Notes: generated by a model not told the origin, from the letters alone. A DNA stretch of 64,000 nucleotides from Deltaproteobacteria bacterium (GCA_009668975.1 SBEG01000008.1:1-64000); one strand, 5' to 3'; shown: positions 43,552-52,950, numbered from the stretch's first letter. Translations and numbers: made by a program.

Positions 43552-46362
43552 ATGGAACAGATCAAGGAACAGCTTCTCAAACTTCAGGATAAAATCTGCC
43601 GCTACGGCAAGGAAAACCTGGAAGAGATGTTGTTTACCACGGCCGAGGGCATCCGGCTGGTGTCGCAACAGGACCGGGTGCGGATCTACCTGGAAGACCT
43701 GACCAGCGGCGCACTATCCTGCATGTATGCTTCCGGGGCCCACTCCGACGAGATCAGGGAAACGTCCTTTCCCATTGTATCCCGGCAGGGACTGGTTTCC
43801 ATCGTCTTCGCCAAGCAAGCGGCGACCGAGATTCTCGACAGTGATGGTCAGCGCCTCCCCCTGGACGCGAATCTTACGGAAAATTTTGCCATTGCCGCCA
43901 GTTACCTGCTCGCCATCGCCAGCAACGGCCGCTCGATCGGCGTCATCTGTATAGACAGCGAGACCCCGGGTGAGGTGCTGTCCGCATCCGGCAAGGAGCT
44001 GTTGACCGGTTTCGTCGACGCCATCGCCGGCAGCCTGGACCAGGCCAAGAAATACCAGCAGCAGATCGTCCTGACCAGGCGGGTGGAAGAGGTCAAGAAA
44101 CGCGAAGCCGCCGCCTTCATGGTCAAGTCGGCCGTCCAGCTCATCGACCGCCTTTCCCTGGCCTCGGTCCTCGTGCCGACCATCGATGACCAGGGCAAAA
44201 CGAAAATGGAGGTTCTCGCAAGCTTCTCGGCGGACCCGGGGCTGAAGGCCCTCTACGATGAACTCGGCTCACTCCGGCTCGGCAAGGGCAGTTCCCTGGT
44301 CGCCAGATTCGTCGGCGACGACGGCCTCATTACCGACGATCAGCTCCTGAAACCGCTCTTCATCTCGGACCTGAGCCAACAGGTCCTGCAGAAAAAGGCC
44401 CTGACCGAGAAAATGTCGCTGCAGTCCCTCTACATGGTGCCGCGCTATGAGCCGGAGACCCGCAAGATCATCTGCCTGGTGAACTACTACACCCAGGAAA
44501 ACTATCAGTTCACCGATTTCGAAACCGGAATCCTCCAGACCCATGCGGAGATGGTGGAACGGGTGATCCGTGAGATCGGCGATGAGCATCTGGAAATCAG
44601 GGTGCTGGCGGAGATCACCGACCTTCTGCAGGAGCGTAACGAAGAACTGCAGACCTTTCTCGATAAAGTGCTGTCAAAGGCCACCAAGCTGATCGGCGCC
44701 GATACCGGCAGCATCGCCGTTGTCCAGGAGCTGGACGGGGAAAAGCGGCTGGTGGTGGAGGACAGCTCCGGAACGATCATCGGCGCGAAAAACAAGGAGT
44801 GGCTGAAGCGGGAAATTCCGGCGTTTCTGATCGGCGGACCGGAACTGCCAAAGGAGGAGCGCAGCCTGACCGGCTATGTGGCCTGGTCAAAACAGGCGAA
44901 GATCCTTGCCAACGTGGAGCACGAAATCCAAGGTGAAGGATTCCACCGCTCGATCAGCGACATCATCAAGAGTGAAATCGCCGTGCCGATCATCTGCGAT
45001 GACGTGGTGCTCGGGGTGATCTGCCTCAATTCCCTGCAGGCCGGCTACTTTACCGAAGAACACAAACGGGTGCTGCAGATCATCGAAAGCCTTACCTCAC
45101 GGCACATTGCCGATATCCAGCAGATCGAAACCCTCCAGAGCCAGGTGGCCAGGCTCACCAGCGATGTCTCCTACAAGGATCCCCTGGTCTCTTCCTACCG
45201 GCTCGGCAACATCATCGGCAACAGCCGGAAGGCCCAGGAGGTGGTCGATTTCATCAACGCCGTGTCTCCGCCCCTCTTCAACCGCATCGCCTACTGGAGC
45301 AGCAACGTCCTTCAAGAGGCCACTCTGGGGCTGCCCTCTATTCTGGTGCTCGGCCAGACCGGCTCCGGCAAGGAATTTTTCTTCAACAACCTTTACAACA
45401 AGCTCAATGAAATGTACCGGGAGCAGATCAATCCCTCCGGGGAGCTTCCGGTCAAGAAAACCAACATCGCCGCCTATAGTGGCGAGCTCACCTACTCCGA
45501 GCTGTTTGGACACAAAAAAGGCGCCTTTACCGGCGCCTACAGCGACCGCCGGGGAATCCTCGAAGAATCCCAGGGTGGGATCGTCTTTCTCGATGAAATC
45601 GGTGATGCCGACCCGAAAACTCAGGTACAGCTGCTCCGCTTTCTCGATAACGGCGGTTTTATCCGTCTGGGGGAAAACGTCGAACGCTTCGGCCGGGTCC
45701 TCCTGGTTGCGGCCACCAACAAGAACCTCCAGGAAGAGATCCAGGCAGGGCGTTTCCGTGAGGACCTCTACCACCGGCTTTCGGAACTTTCGGTACGGAT
45801 CCCGTCCCTCAGTGAGCGCCGTGAAGACATTATTGACCTGTCGACCCATTTCCTCGGCAAACTCTACCGGACCTATCGCGGCAAGGAGGACCCCCCGGAT
45901 GATGCCCCGACGCTCAGCGAAGACGCCAAAAATCTCTTGGTGAACCACCACTTCGGCGGAAATATCCGCGAATTGCGCAGCATCCTGCTGCGGGCGCTGT
46001 TCTTCCGGAGCGGGAAGAGCATCACCGAGGAAGACATCCTGCGGGCGATCGGATACGAGGCCAACGAAGAGCGGGAAAGCACACAGGACAGGTTCCAGGA
46101 GCAGCTGGCCACGGAAATCCTGGCAGCAATCAACGAGGGAAAGGATTTCTGGGAAGCGGTCTACGAACCGTATTCGAAAAACCGGATCCCGAGGGATGTG
46201 GTCGCGATCATCATCGAGAAAACCAGACAGGAAGCAGGCCGGACCATGCCTCAGATCGCCCAACACCTGAAAGCGGTCAGCGGAGACATCCGAAGCGATG
46301 CGGCGGAGCGGAAAAAGTTCTTCAAGTTCAAGAACTTCCTGTACAAGACGATCAGGGTTTAG
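43552..46362 (+). CDS. GAF-containing sigma-54-type AAA+ activator without a classical Fis domain
   Basis: A 936-residue regulator. The first ~530 residues hold at least two GAF-like domains (about 15-170 and 375-530) with a coiled segment between. The AAA+ part has Walker A GQTGSGKE (about 601), an intact GAFTGA loop (657-662), Walker B IVFLDEIGD and the GNIRELRS sensor II region. The C-terminal 100 residues (QIAQHLKAVSGDIRSDAAER) do not show a clear Fis-type HTH, so it may act without sequence-specific enhancer binding or through a divergent HTH. Start ATG 43552 with AAAGGA upstream; an earlier in-frame start is less likely. Confidence 0.8.
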   Translation: MEQIKEQLLKLQDKICRYGKENLEEMLFTTAEGIRLVSQQDRVRIYLEDLTSGALSCMYASGAHSDEIRETSFPIVSRQGLVSIVFAKQAATEILDSDGQRLPLDANLTENFAIAASYLLAIASNGRSIGVICIDSETPGEVLSASGKELLTGFVDAIAGSLDQAKKYQQQIVLTRRVEEVKKREAAAFMVKSAVQLIDRLSLASVLVPTIDDQGKTKMEVLASFSADPGLKALYDELGSLRLGKGSSLVARFVGDDGLITDDQLLKPLFISDLSQQVLQKKALTEKMSLQSLYMVPRYEPETRKIICLVNYYTQENYQFTDFETGILQTHAEMVERVIREIGDEHLEIRVLAEITDLLQERNEELQTFLDKVLSKATKLIGADTGSIAVVQELDGEKRLVVEDSSGTIIGAKNKEWLKREIPAFLIGGPELPKEERSLTGYVAWSKQAKILANVEHEIQGEGFHRSISDIIKSEIAVPIICDDVVLGVICLNSLQAGYFTEEHKRVLQIIESLTSRHIADIQQIETLQSQVARLTSDVSYKDPLVSSYRLGNIIGNSRKAQEVVDFINAVSPPLFNRIAYWSSNVLQEATLGLPSILVLGQTGSGKEFFFNNLYNKLNEMYREQINPSGELPVKKTNIAAYSGELTYSELFGHKKGAFTGAYSDRRGILEESQGGIVFLDEIGDADPKTQVQLLRFLDNGGFIRLGENVERFGRVLLVAATNKNLQEEIQAGRFREDLYHRLSELSVRIPSLSERREDIIDLSTHFLGKLYRTYRGKEDPPDDAPTLSEDAKNLLVNHHFGGNIRELRSILLRALFFRSGKSITEEDILRAIGYEANEERESTQDRFQEQLATEILAAINEGKDFWEAVYEPYSKNRIPRDVVAIIIEKTRQEAGRTMPQIAQHLKAVSGDIRSDAAERKKFFKFKNFLYKTIRV

Positions 46363-46506
46363 GGATCGGAAGCAAGCCCTACAGAACCTTACCCGGAATA
46401 CCATCCCGAAAACAGAATACTGCCGCGGCATATTTTTCAAATGCAAAAATGTCCGGACTGGATATGCTTGAGAGGAATAATTCTAGCGGAATAATGGGGA
46501 ACGGCT

Positions 46507-46650
46507 ATGAGAATGGACCTGCTATTTGCAAACATGCGCAGCTGGTTTTATGGTCAGCATTTCAGTTCCGAGGCGTTTTTCGGGGGGCTTGTCCTGGCAG
46601 TCATTGTGGTCGCGGTGCTCTTGAAGCTATTCAGGCCACCCCGGGTCTAG
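46507..46650 (+). CDS. Small single-span membrane protein (47 aa)
   Basis: The frame reads MRMDLLFANMRSWFYGQHFS and continues SEAFFGGLVLAVIVVAVLLK to RPPRV. It has one clear transmembrane helix near residues 24-40 and a basic C-terminus. A GGGGAAC sequence lies 3-9 nt before the ATG. It is in the gap between the sigma-54 activator and the TRIC-like gene and ends 11 bp before the convergent stop codon. Conservation was not tested. Confidence 0.45.
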   Translation: MRMDLLFANMRSWFYGQHFSSEAFFGGLVLAVIVVAVLLKLFRPPRV

Positions 46651-46660
46651 GGACAAACCC

Positions 46661-47281
46661 TCAGACGTCAGTCCGTCGCGGCAGCTGCCAGCCTCGCAGT
46701 ATTGCCAGGAAGCGAATACTGATAACGAGAAGCGCGGCCGTGGTGAGGCTGAGCGGTTCGGGAAGTCCTGCCTGGTGCATCAGGTAGAGCGCGGCACCCC
46801 CGGCAACACAGGCGGAAGCATAGATCTCCCGCTGCAGAATCAGCGGGATTTCATTGCTGAGCACATCCCGGATCATCCCGCCGAAGGTTGCAGTCATGAC
46901 CCCCATGAGTATCGAACCGATGAAGCCCAGCTTGAAGTCAAGCGCCTTGGAGGTGCCGATGACGAGAAAGGTGCCGAGGCCAAGGGCATCAAGAAACAGC
47001 ATCGACCCCCTGAGCCGTTCAAACCGGGCCGGGGCCAGAAAGACACTAACCGCCACGATCACGGAGAGGTAGAGGTAGACTTCGTTCTTGAAACAGAAGG
47101 GCGGCGCGTCATTGAGCAGGATATCACGTACCACCCCGCCGCCGGTGGCGGTCACCAGACCCAGAACGATCACGCCCAGCAGGTCCATTCTTTTCCGAAC
47201 ACCCATCAGCGCCCCTGAAGCGGCAAATGCCGCGGTCCCGAGCAGATCGAGGGCATAGATAATATCCAGATGACTATTCAT
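46661..47281 (-). CDS. TRIC-like (UPF0126/YadS) membrane channel protein
   Basis: A 206-residue integral membrane protein built from two homologous halves, each with three helices and a GG-x-x-RD turn: TGGGVVRDILL (first half) and FGGMIRDVLS (second half). This is the bacterial trimeric intracellular cation channel (TRIC/UPF0126) family; some members are potassium-permeable, others are linked with glycine transport. The start chosen is ATG 47281 (MNSHLDIIYALDLLG), because the family begins right at the first helix; the upstream 26 codons are not supported. Confidence 0.88.
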   Translation of the reverse strand: MNSHLDIIYALDLLGTAAFAASGALMGVRKRMDLLGVIVLGLVTATGGGVVRDILLNDAPPFCFKNEVYLYLSVIVAVSVFLAPARFERLRGSMLFLDALGLGTFLVIGTSKALDFKLGFIGSILMGVMTATFGGMIRDVLSNEIPLILQREIYASACVAGGAALYLMHQAGLPEPLSLTTAALLVISIRFLAILRGWQLPRRTDV

Positions 47282-47427
47282 GACAATGGCACTTCCTTTG
47301 AGTATTGGTGAAATTCCCCCTGCAACGAGCAGCCCTTTGGAGTCAGCCGCAGGATACATCCGTCAGGCTCCGAGGTATTGCATCACCGGCACAGTGCGCT
47401 ACACTGAACAAAGGAAACGCATCCCTA

Positions 47428-47589
47428 GGAGCCTGTCGGACTTAGGAAATCAAAGCGAAAATTCGGGTGGGCGAGGACAGATTTTGTCGATTTTGCAGGG
47501 TAATAGTTGTTCTATTACCCAAAAAAGCGGCGAAATATGGTCCGTCCAGACGGATTTGCAGCAGATTTACTCTAAGCCCGATAGGCTCC
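47428..47589. repeat. MITE-like element with 18-bp terminal inverted repeats
   Basis: The ends GGAGCCTGTCGGACTTAG (47428-47445) and CTAAGCCCGATAGGCTCC (47572-47589) are inverted copies matching at 16 of 18 positions. The interior holds a perfect hairpin GGGTAATAG-TTGTT-CTATTACCC. This sequence type is familiar from Geobacter-group genomes as a dispersed intergenic element. It encodes nothing and ends 19 bp before the DksA-like start codon, so it carries that gene's leader and possibly its promoter. Confidence 0.8.
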
Positions 47590-47608
47590 AAGCGAAAGGA
47601 GGCCCCCC

Positions 47609-47998
47609 ATGCCGGAACAGGATATCAGCAGACAAACGCGACTGAGGAATATTCTGCGGGAAGAAAAACAGCGTCTGTGGAATGAACTCCGCGGCGAATT
47701 ATTCCGCAATCAGGAAAAACTGAACAGCCAATTCGACATCCCCCAGGATATCGGGGACTTGAGCATGCTGGATGTCCTTTCCGACACCGGCATTGCCCTT
47801 GCCGACATCATGCGGGAGCGCCTGACGCGAATGGAAGAAGCCGAAAAAAAGATCAGCGACGGGACCGCCGGAATCTGCGAGGACTGCGGCGAAGAAATTG
47901 ACGAGGACCGCCTCCGCGTCATCCCCTATGCGATCCGCTGCGTCGACTGCCAGGAAAAACACGAGGTTTCTTCTTTCCGGCCCAAGTCAACCATCTGA
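47609..47998 (+). CDS. TraR/DksA family transcription factor
   Basis: A 129-residue DksA-like protein. An N-terminal coiled-coil-forming helix pair comes first (RLRNILREEKQRLWNELRGEL). Then comes the four-cysteine zinc finger Cys90-X2-Cys93 and Cys111-X2-Cys114 (GICEDCGEEI, RCVDCQEKHE). Such proteins bind the RNA polymerase secondary channel and adjust promoters during the stringent response. The coiled-coil tip carries DVLSDTGIALAD; the exact acidic pair of E. coli DksA (D71/D74) is approximated by the acidic residues there. AAAGGAGG Shine-Dalgarno. Adjacent MITE upstream. Confidence 0.85.
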   Translation: MPEQDISRQTRLRNILREEKQRLWNELRGELFRNQEKLNSQFDIPQDIGDLSMLDVLSDTGIALADIMRERLTRMEEAEKKISDGTAGICEDCGEEIDEDRLRVIPYAIRCVDCQEKHEVSSFRPKSTI

Positions 47999-48054
47999 CG
48001 AGAATATCATCCGGACTTATTCAGATGTGCAATCAAAATGGCACTAAACCGTAG

Positions 48055-48087
48055 GGTGGGTTAGGCTGACTTCAGCCGTAATCCACC
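48055..48087. repeat. Short palindromic intergenic repeat
   Basis: GGTGGGTTAGGCTGA and TCAGCCGTAATCCACC form an almost complete 33-bp palindrome with one bulge. It lies between the DksA-like gene and the convergent pxpA gene. Repeats of the form GGTGGGTTA..TAACCCACC are widespread in bacterial intergenic DNA; it may also act as a transcription stop. Confidence 0.45.
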
Positions 48088-48152
48088 GAAAACCCGTTCG
48101 TTTACGCTTTGCTGAACGCAGCCTAGAATGATGTCCATGTAGAGCCGGGAAG

Positions 48153-48914
48153 TCAGTCCCCGATAGCTGAAATCCGGATTCCCTCATCGTCCAGGCGGCG
48201 GCGAATTTCCCGGATCAGGGAAGCGCCTCCCGGCGTATCCCCATGCACACACACGGTCTGAAAGCTCAAGGGCACGATCGTACCGTCAACGGCAGCAACA
48301 CACTTCTCCCGCACCATCCTCACCAGCCGCTCCGCGACCAGGAGCGGGTCATGCAGAACCGACCCCTCGCAAGAGCGGGGTACCAGGGTCCCGTCAGGCG
48401 CATAGGCCCGATCGGCAAAGGCCTCTTCGACAAATCGCAGCCCGATTTCCCGTGCCGCCGCTGTCATCTCTGATCCGGACAGACAGATCATGTACGCTTC
48501 CGGAGCAATATCCCGTATAGCTGCGGCAACGATTCGGGCCGTATCTCCATCAACCGCGGCCCGGTTGTAGAGGGCGCCATGGACCTTGACGTGATGCAGT
48601 GCCGTACTCAGGGAGCGGCAGATGGCAGAAAGTGCGCCGATCTGGTAGATGAGATCGGCTCGCAGCTCCTCGGGATGAATGGTCATCTCGCAACGCCCGA
48701 AAGAATGCTGATCCGGATAGGATGGATGGGCGCCCACGGCAACCCCGTGCCGGATTGCCAGACGCACGGTCTGCTCCATCAGCAACGGGTTCGAGGCGTG
48801 AAAGCCGCAGGCGATATTGGCCGAGGTAATGAGCGGCATAATCTCAATGTCGCTCTCCGAGACAGGTAGCTTGTCACCCTCCCCCAGGTCACAGTTCAGA
48901 TCGATGCTCACCAT
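48153..48914 (-). CDS. pxpA: 5-oxoprolinase subunit A (LamB/YcsF family)
   Basis: A 253-residue protein recognised by its N-terminal IDLNCDLGEGD and ANIACGFHASNP, then HPSYPDQHSFGRC, LHHVKVHGALYN and VCVHGDTPG. PxpA acts with PxpB and PxpC to hydrolyse 5-oxoproline (pyroglutamate) to glutamate using ATP, removing a spontaneous damage product of glutamine. Its start overlaps the end of the fused pxpB-pxpC gene by 7 bp, so all three functions are expressed together. Confidence 0.92.
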   Translation of the reverse strand: MVSIDLNCDLGEGDKLPVSESDIEIMPLITSANIACGFHASNPLLMEQTVRLAIRHGVAVGAHPSYPDQHSFGRCEMTIHPEELRADLIYQIGALSAICRSLSTALHHVKVHGALYNRAAVDGDTARIVAAAIRDIAPEAYMICLSGSEMTAAAREIGLRFVEEAFADRAYAPDGTLVPRSCEGSVLHDPLLVAERLVRMVREKCVAAVDGTIVPLSFQTVCVHGDTPGGASLIREIRRRLDDEGIRISAIGD

Positions 48915-50632
48915 CCGCTCCCCCCTTTCCTGTTGCCAAAGCCAAGCCCGGCCAGGAACTCTTCCCGCATCTTCAGGACCCGGACCGCCTCACTGTCGGA
49001 ACAGCGGACGAATCTTACCCGCGTGCCCTGACGGGCCTGGACAAGACGAGACAGGTCCGGGCTGATCACCGTACCGATCTTGGCATAGCCCCCCGTAGTC
49101 TGATGGTCGGCGGTCATGACCAGGGGCAGGCCATCTCCGGGCACCTGAACGGCCCCGGCGCAGAGGGCATCCGAAATGATGTCCGCTCCGCTCCGATGAC
49201 GGATCGCGGGACCGCTGAGGCAATAGCCCATCCGGTCATTACGGGTCGTCACCGTATAGACCTCACTGAAAAAGGTCCTGACACCTTCCGGCTCAAAGAG
49301 ATCGTCCTGCGGACCCGGCATCACCCGCAGCTCGATTTCTTCAGGATAGTCCGGCACCAGGTGAGCGGGGAGGAAACGCGACCCCGGCACGGCGCCGCTT
49401 TTCTTCGCGAACGGAATGAGGTCCGCGACACGCAGGGCCCGGCCGCCGAAACCGCCGATCCCGGCGCGCAGAAAAGTGGCGCGGCTCCCCAGGACCGGAG
49501 GCAGGCAAATACCGCCGCGCACCGCCAGATAGGCCCGGCAACCGTGCAGCGCATGGCCGAAAGTCAGCTCTCCCCCGGCAGGAACGGCAAAGGCCGACCA
49601 GTTGCGAACCGGGACGCCGTTCAGCCGGCCGCACATATCTGCTCCGCAGACAGCCACATAGGCCTTGGTTTGAAAACGGAACGTCCCTCCCAGCAGGGTC
49701 ATTTCCAACAGCGCGGCATCCGGCCCGTTGCCGGCAAGCTGATTGGCCACCCTCGCTGCCAGGGGATCCATGGCTCCGCCGGGAGAAAGTCCAAAGGGCC
49801 GGAATCCGAATCGGCCCCTGTCCTGCACCGTGGTGAGCAGCCCCGGTTTAATCACGGAGAAAAAGCCCTCTGGCCGCTCCTTGGCAAGGATTCCGGAGTC
49901 CGGATCACAGTCCGGCTCACGGCTCCGTTCACTGCGCTCATAAGTCTCGCGGTCAATGGGATCGAAGCGGATCCTGTCTCCCGGGGAGACAAGGAAAGGT
50001 TCAGCCCGGGAAGGATCGAACAGCCGCCGCGGGGTGCGGCCGATGATGCGCCAGCCGCCCGGACTCTCTAGCGGGTAGACCCCGGTCTGGCGTCCGGCAA
50101 TACCCACCGACCCGGGAGCAACCTTTTGCCGCGGCGTCTGCAGCCGCGGGGCGGCAAGCAGCGACGGCAGTCCGCCCAGATAGGGAAAGCCCGGCAGAAA
50201 ACCCAGCATGTACACCGGATAGGTCCCCCCCGCATGCAGGGCAATCACCTCCTCCGGGGAAAGACCGTTATGACTGGCCACAAATTCAAGATCGGGACCG
50301 AAGTCGCCGCCATAGCAGACCGGGAGACGAACCAGCTTACCCTCTTCCCGGGAAAGCTCCGTACTACTGACTTCTCTGACCAGTGTGGTGACCAACTCCT
50401 GCAAATTACTCCTGGACAGGACCAGCGGGTCAAACAGGATCAGCAGCGAGCGGTAGCTGGGTGCCAGCTCCCGGATCCCGGCAACGGCTTGACGGTGCAG
50501 GGCGGCAGCCAGACGGTGAACCATGGCGTTCGCCGCCGGCTCGACAGCGGCTCCCAGCTCCACCGCAAGCCCCTGTTCTCCCATCGTTAACATGCGGAGA
50601 TGGAAAGGGATCCTTTTGGAATTTTTCGTCAT
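48908..50632 (-). CDS. Fused 5-oxoprolinase subunits B and C (KipI-KipA)
   Basis: A 574-residue fusion. Residues about 10-235 are PxpB/KipI-like (MLGFLPGFPYLGGL, TPRQKVAPGSVGIAGRQTGVYP, GGWRIIGRTP). Residues about 255-565 are PxpC/KipA-like (VIKPGLLTTVQDRGR, GLSPGGAMDPLAARVAN, YLAVRGGI, TRNDRMGYCL, MTADHQTTGGYAKIGTV). The two are separate proteins in B. subtilis and E. coli; the fused form also occurs in other bacteria. The start at 50632 lacks a clear Shine-Dalgarno; ATG 50593 (MLTMGEQGLAV) is an alternative. Confidence 0.9.
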   Translation of the reverse strand: MTKNSKRIPFHLRMLTMGEQGLAVELGAAVEPAANAMVHRLAAALHRQAVAGIRELAPSYRSLLILFDPLVLSRSNLQELVTTLVREVSSTELSREEGKLVRLPVCYGGDFGPDLEFVASHNGLSPEEVIALHAGGTYPVYMLGFLPGFPYLGGLPSLLAAPRLQTPRQKVAPGSVGIAGRQTGVYPLESPGGWRIIGRTPRRLFDPSRAEPFLVSPGDRIRFDPIDRETYERSERSREPDCDPDSGILAKERPEGFFSVIKPGLLTTVQDRGRFGFRPFGLSPGGAMDPLAARVANQLAGNGPDAALLEMTLLGGTFRFQTKAYVAVCGADMCGRLNGVPVRNWSAFAVPAGGELTFGHALHGCRAYLAVRGGICLPPVLGSRATFLRAGIGGFGGRALRVADLIPFAKKSGAVPGSRFLPAHLVPDYPEEIELRVMPGPQDDLFEPEGVRTFFSEVYTVTTRNDRMGYCLSGPAIRHRSGADIISDALCAGAVQVPGDGLPLVMTADHQTTGGYAKIGTVISPDLSRLVQARQGTRVRFVRCSDSEAVRVLKMREEFLAGLGFGNRKGGSGW

Positions 50633-50811
50633 GGCGATTGATTCAATTCAGATGACCGTTCCGATATTCCGGCAGGCTGCCGGTACAAGCCGGACAATGT
50701 CGGCTCTCAAAAATTGTTCCGGGAATTTATTCGGGGAAAGTGTGACGCTACGGGGAAATAGTACTTTTTTTGGCAGCTCAATTCAATGATGAAATGAGCT
50801 GCACCGACAGC

Positions 50812-52110
50812 TCAGCCTACTTCGACCAGATTCCTCAGGTCAAAATCGGCGGAGCACTCCAAAGCAATGGATTTGTGGAGAGTTGGCGCCGATACTTCCC
50901 TGTGCGGAAACTCATCCATGGCGACGGGACAGCACCAGGCAATCCGGTTTTTTCCTGAAACTTTGGCATGGTAGAGTGCCGAGTCAGCCGCATGAATCAG
51001 ACTTTCAAAAAATTCGGTATGCTGGGGCTGCCGGGTTGCAATACCCATGCTCACGGTAACCTGACCAAAGTCCGAACAGCGGTGAAGAATTCTCAAATCA
51101 TGGATTGCCTTCATCATCCGTTTGGCGGTAAATATCGCACCTTCCCGATTCGTCATGGGCAAGAGAACACAAAACTCTTCACCGCCATATCTGCTGACCA
51201 GGTCTCCCGGACGCAGGACCGACGCTTCGAGAGCAGCCGCAACCTTTCGCAGACAGTCATCGCCGGGGATGTGCCCGTAGGTATCGTTAAAGAGCTTGAA
51301 CCAATCAATATCGATCATGATGATCGACAACAGCTGTCTGGACCGTGACTCCAATTTCCATTCCCGAGAAAGGGACATTTCCAGGAAACGGCGGTTTGCT
51401 ATTCCGGTCAGAGGATCAAGGTAGGAAAGTTTCTGCAGATGTTCGACGGACTCCTGCATCAGCCTTCTCTGTCCGGCGATATCCCGGGCATTCCGGAAAC
51501 TCTCCAGGCGCATCCGGAAGACGATTCTTGAAATGACGAAAGCAAGGAACGTGGCCAGGGTTACATTGATCAGCGAGGAAAGCAGCAGGGGAAATTCCGG
51601 TCGAAAACAGAATGCGGTAATGGCAAAACTGAGAAATCCCAGGGAAAACAGCAGCATAGTTCGCCGAGCGGCCTGAAAAAGAAAACACCCGGTAATCAGC
51701 ACCCCCATCAGATAGGGTTCGGTCCCCGGCCGCACCGCCAGGAGAGCCCCGGAAAAGGAGCCGAGCCAGGCAAGTGAACCTCCGACCATGGCGGTATCCC
51801 AGAAATACAGGCGGGACGATACCCCGGCCGGCTTCTTGCGGGTCGCAATGAGAAAAATCACCAGGAACACGCAGAAGGAAGCGCGGAAAAGTATCGCCAT
51901 GAAAGATAGGCTGCGGTGAGACTCCGCATGGAAGTTTGAGACACTGTAATCAACGATCATGAGCAGCAACGACGCCACGAGAACCAGCTGGGCAAGTATC
52001 CGTTCCCGGTAAATGTTATCCGTTGTTACGGAAGCCCGAAAAGAAGCGGCTTCGGCAGGAGCCGGTGCGGTAAAGATCACTTCCAGGATTTTTTTAGGCA
52101 TTTTCTTCAT
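50812..52110 (-). CDS. Membrane-bound diguanylate cyclase (GGDEF)
   Basis: A 432-residue protein with about six transmembrane helices (35-210) forming an uncharacterised sensor. A short linker helix leads to a GGDEF domain from about 245 (LSYLDPLTGIANRRF). The active site is intact as RYGGEEF, with an inhibitory I-site RPGD exactly five residues before it, so it should make cyclic di-GMP and be product-inhibited. It then ends with a C-terminal tail of about 50 residues. No EAL domain. No clear operon partner; upstream is a 420-bp gap. Confidence 0.88.
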   Translation of the reverse strand: MKKMPKKILEVIFTAPAPAEAASFRASVTTDNIYRERILAQLVLVASLLLMIVDYSVSNFHAESHRSLSFMAILFRASFCVFLVIFLIATRKKPAGVSSRLYFWDTAMVGGSLAWLGSFSGALLAVRPGTEPYLMGVLITGCFLFQAARRTMLLFSLGFLSFAITAFCFRPEFPLLLSSLINVTLATFLAFVISRIVFRMRLESFRNARDIAGQRRLMQESVEHLQKLSYLDPLTGIANRRFLEMSLSREWKLESRSRQLLSIIMIDIDWFKLFNDTYGHIPGDDCLRKVAAALEASVLRPGDLVSRYGGEEFCVLLPMTNREGAIFTAKRMMKAIHDLRILHRCSDFGQVTVSMGIATRQPQHTEFFESLIHAADSALYHAKVSGKNRIAWCCPVAMDEFPHREVSAPTLHKSIALECSADFDLRNLVEVG

Positions 52111-52530
52111 AAAACAGGAGTACTTTCTTCCAGAATCTGCCGCTATCCTCTTGCCGGCTCTCAGTATCTTGCCTGCCGGTACGTGCCGGCAACACCTTTG
52201 AAAACTTTCCCAGTTACCGTCTTGTGCCAGCGCGCAGCCGAATCTCTGGCTGTCTCAGAAATTGATGAAAGAGTACCTCCGCTGCCAAAACGGAAGCCAT
52301 GACTTATAAGAAACTAATAATTGCCAACAAACAATAACATCTTTTATCTAAACTTCAACTTCATAAAAAAACTTAAAAACCCTGACTGCTGAGGCACTTC
52401 AATCCAGCCAGCCACAAGACCGAACGTCTGATTCCTGGCGATCACATCATATTTCTGTCTGGCGACTTGCGATTTTCGCACGCTATCGTACACTTACCAC
52501 TACTATTCGATCGATAGGGGAGGAAGATGT
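52111..52530. other. Intergenic region, no gene recognised
   Basis: AT-rich in the middle (about 52300-52390) and probably holding divergent promoters for the cyclase (minus) and the DNPH1-like gene (plus). I looked for a c-di-GMP riboswitch core and did not find one. Confidence 0.4.
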
Positions 52531-52950
52531 ATGAAGCTGTTCTTCGCCGGTGCCATTAGAGGAGGAGGGGGATACGGAAAGGTCTATCGCCGGATTATTA
52601 CTCTGCTCAACTCCCACGGCGAGGTGTATTCGGAAGTCACGAATGACAACGGAAACCCGGAGAAGGAAACAAAAAAAAGCGATCGAGCCATCCACAACAG
52701 AACCATTGAGGCTCTCAAGCATTCGAATCTGGTAATCGCCGAAGTATCGCACCCTTCCATCGGGGTAGGCTATGAAATCGCCCTGGCGGAATCGATCGGA
52801 ATCCCGGTCGTCGCACTGTATCACCGTGGCTCGGAACATCACATTTCGGCCATGATTGCCGGCAATGAAAAGATCGTAACGCTCCCCTACGACACCTTCG
52901 AAGAACTCGGCATACTGCTGGAAAAGCAGTTGGCGCATTATTCCTCCTGA
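52531..52950 (+). CDS. DNPH1/Rcl-like 2'-deoxynucleoside 5'-phosphate N-hydrolase
   Basis: A 139-residue protein of the nucleoside 2-deoxyribosyltransferase superfamily. The N-terminal FFAGAIRGGGGYGKVYRRI matches the substrate loop of human DNPH1 (Rcl). VIAEVSHPSIGVGYEIALAE holds the catalytic-glutamate region, and EHHISAMIAGN matches the SAMIRG segment. DNPH1 cleaves the N-glycosidic bond of deoxynucleotides and clears damaged ones such as hydroxymethyl-dUMP. A GGGGAGGAAG Shine-Dalgarno supports the start. It stands alone. Confidence 0.8.
   Translation: MKLFFAGAIRGGGGYGKVYRRIITLLNSHGEVYSEVTNDNGNPEKETKKSDRAIHNRTIEALKHSNLVIAEVSHPSIGVGYEIALAESIGIPVVALYHRGSEHHISAMIAGNEKIVTLPYDTFEELGILLEKQLAHYSS

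Noticed and set aside
45097..46446. 449-codon open frame antisense to the GAF/AAA+ activator
   Set aside because: Shadow frame over the well-conserved AAA+ domain.
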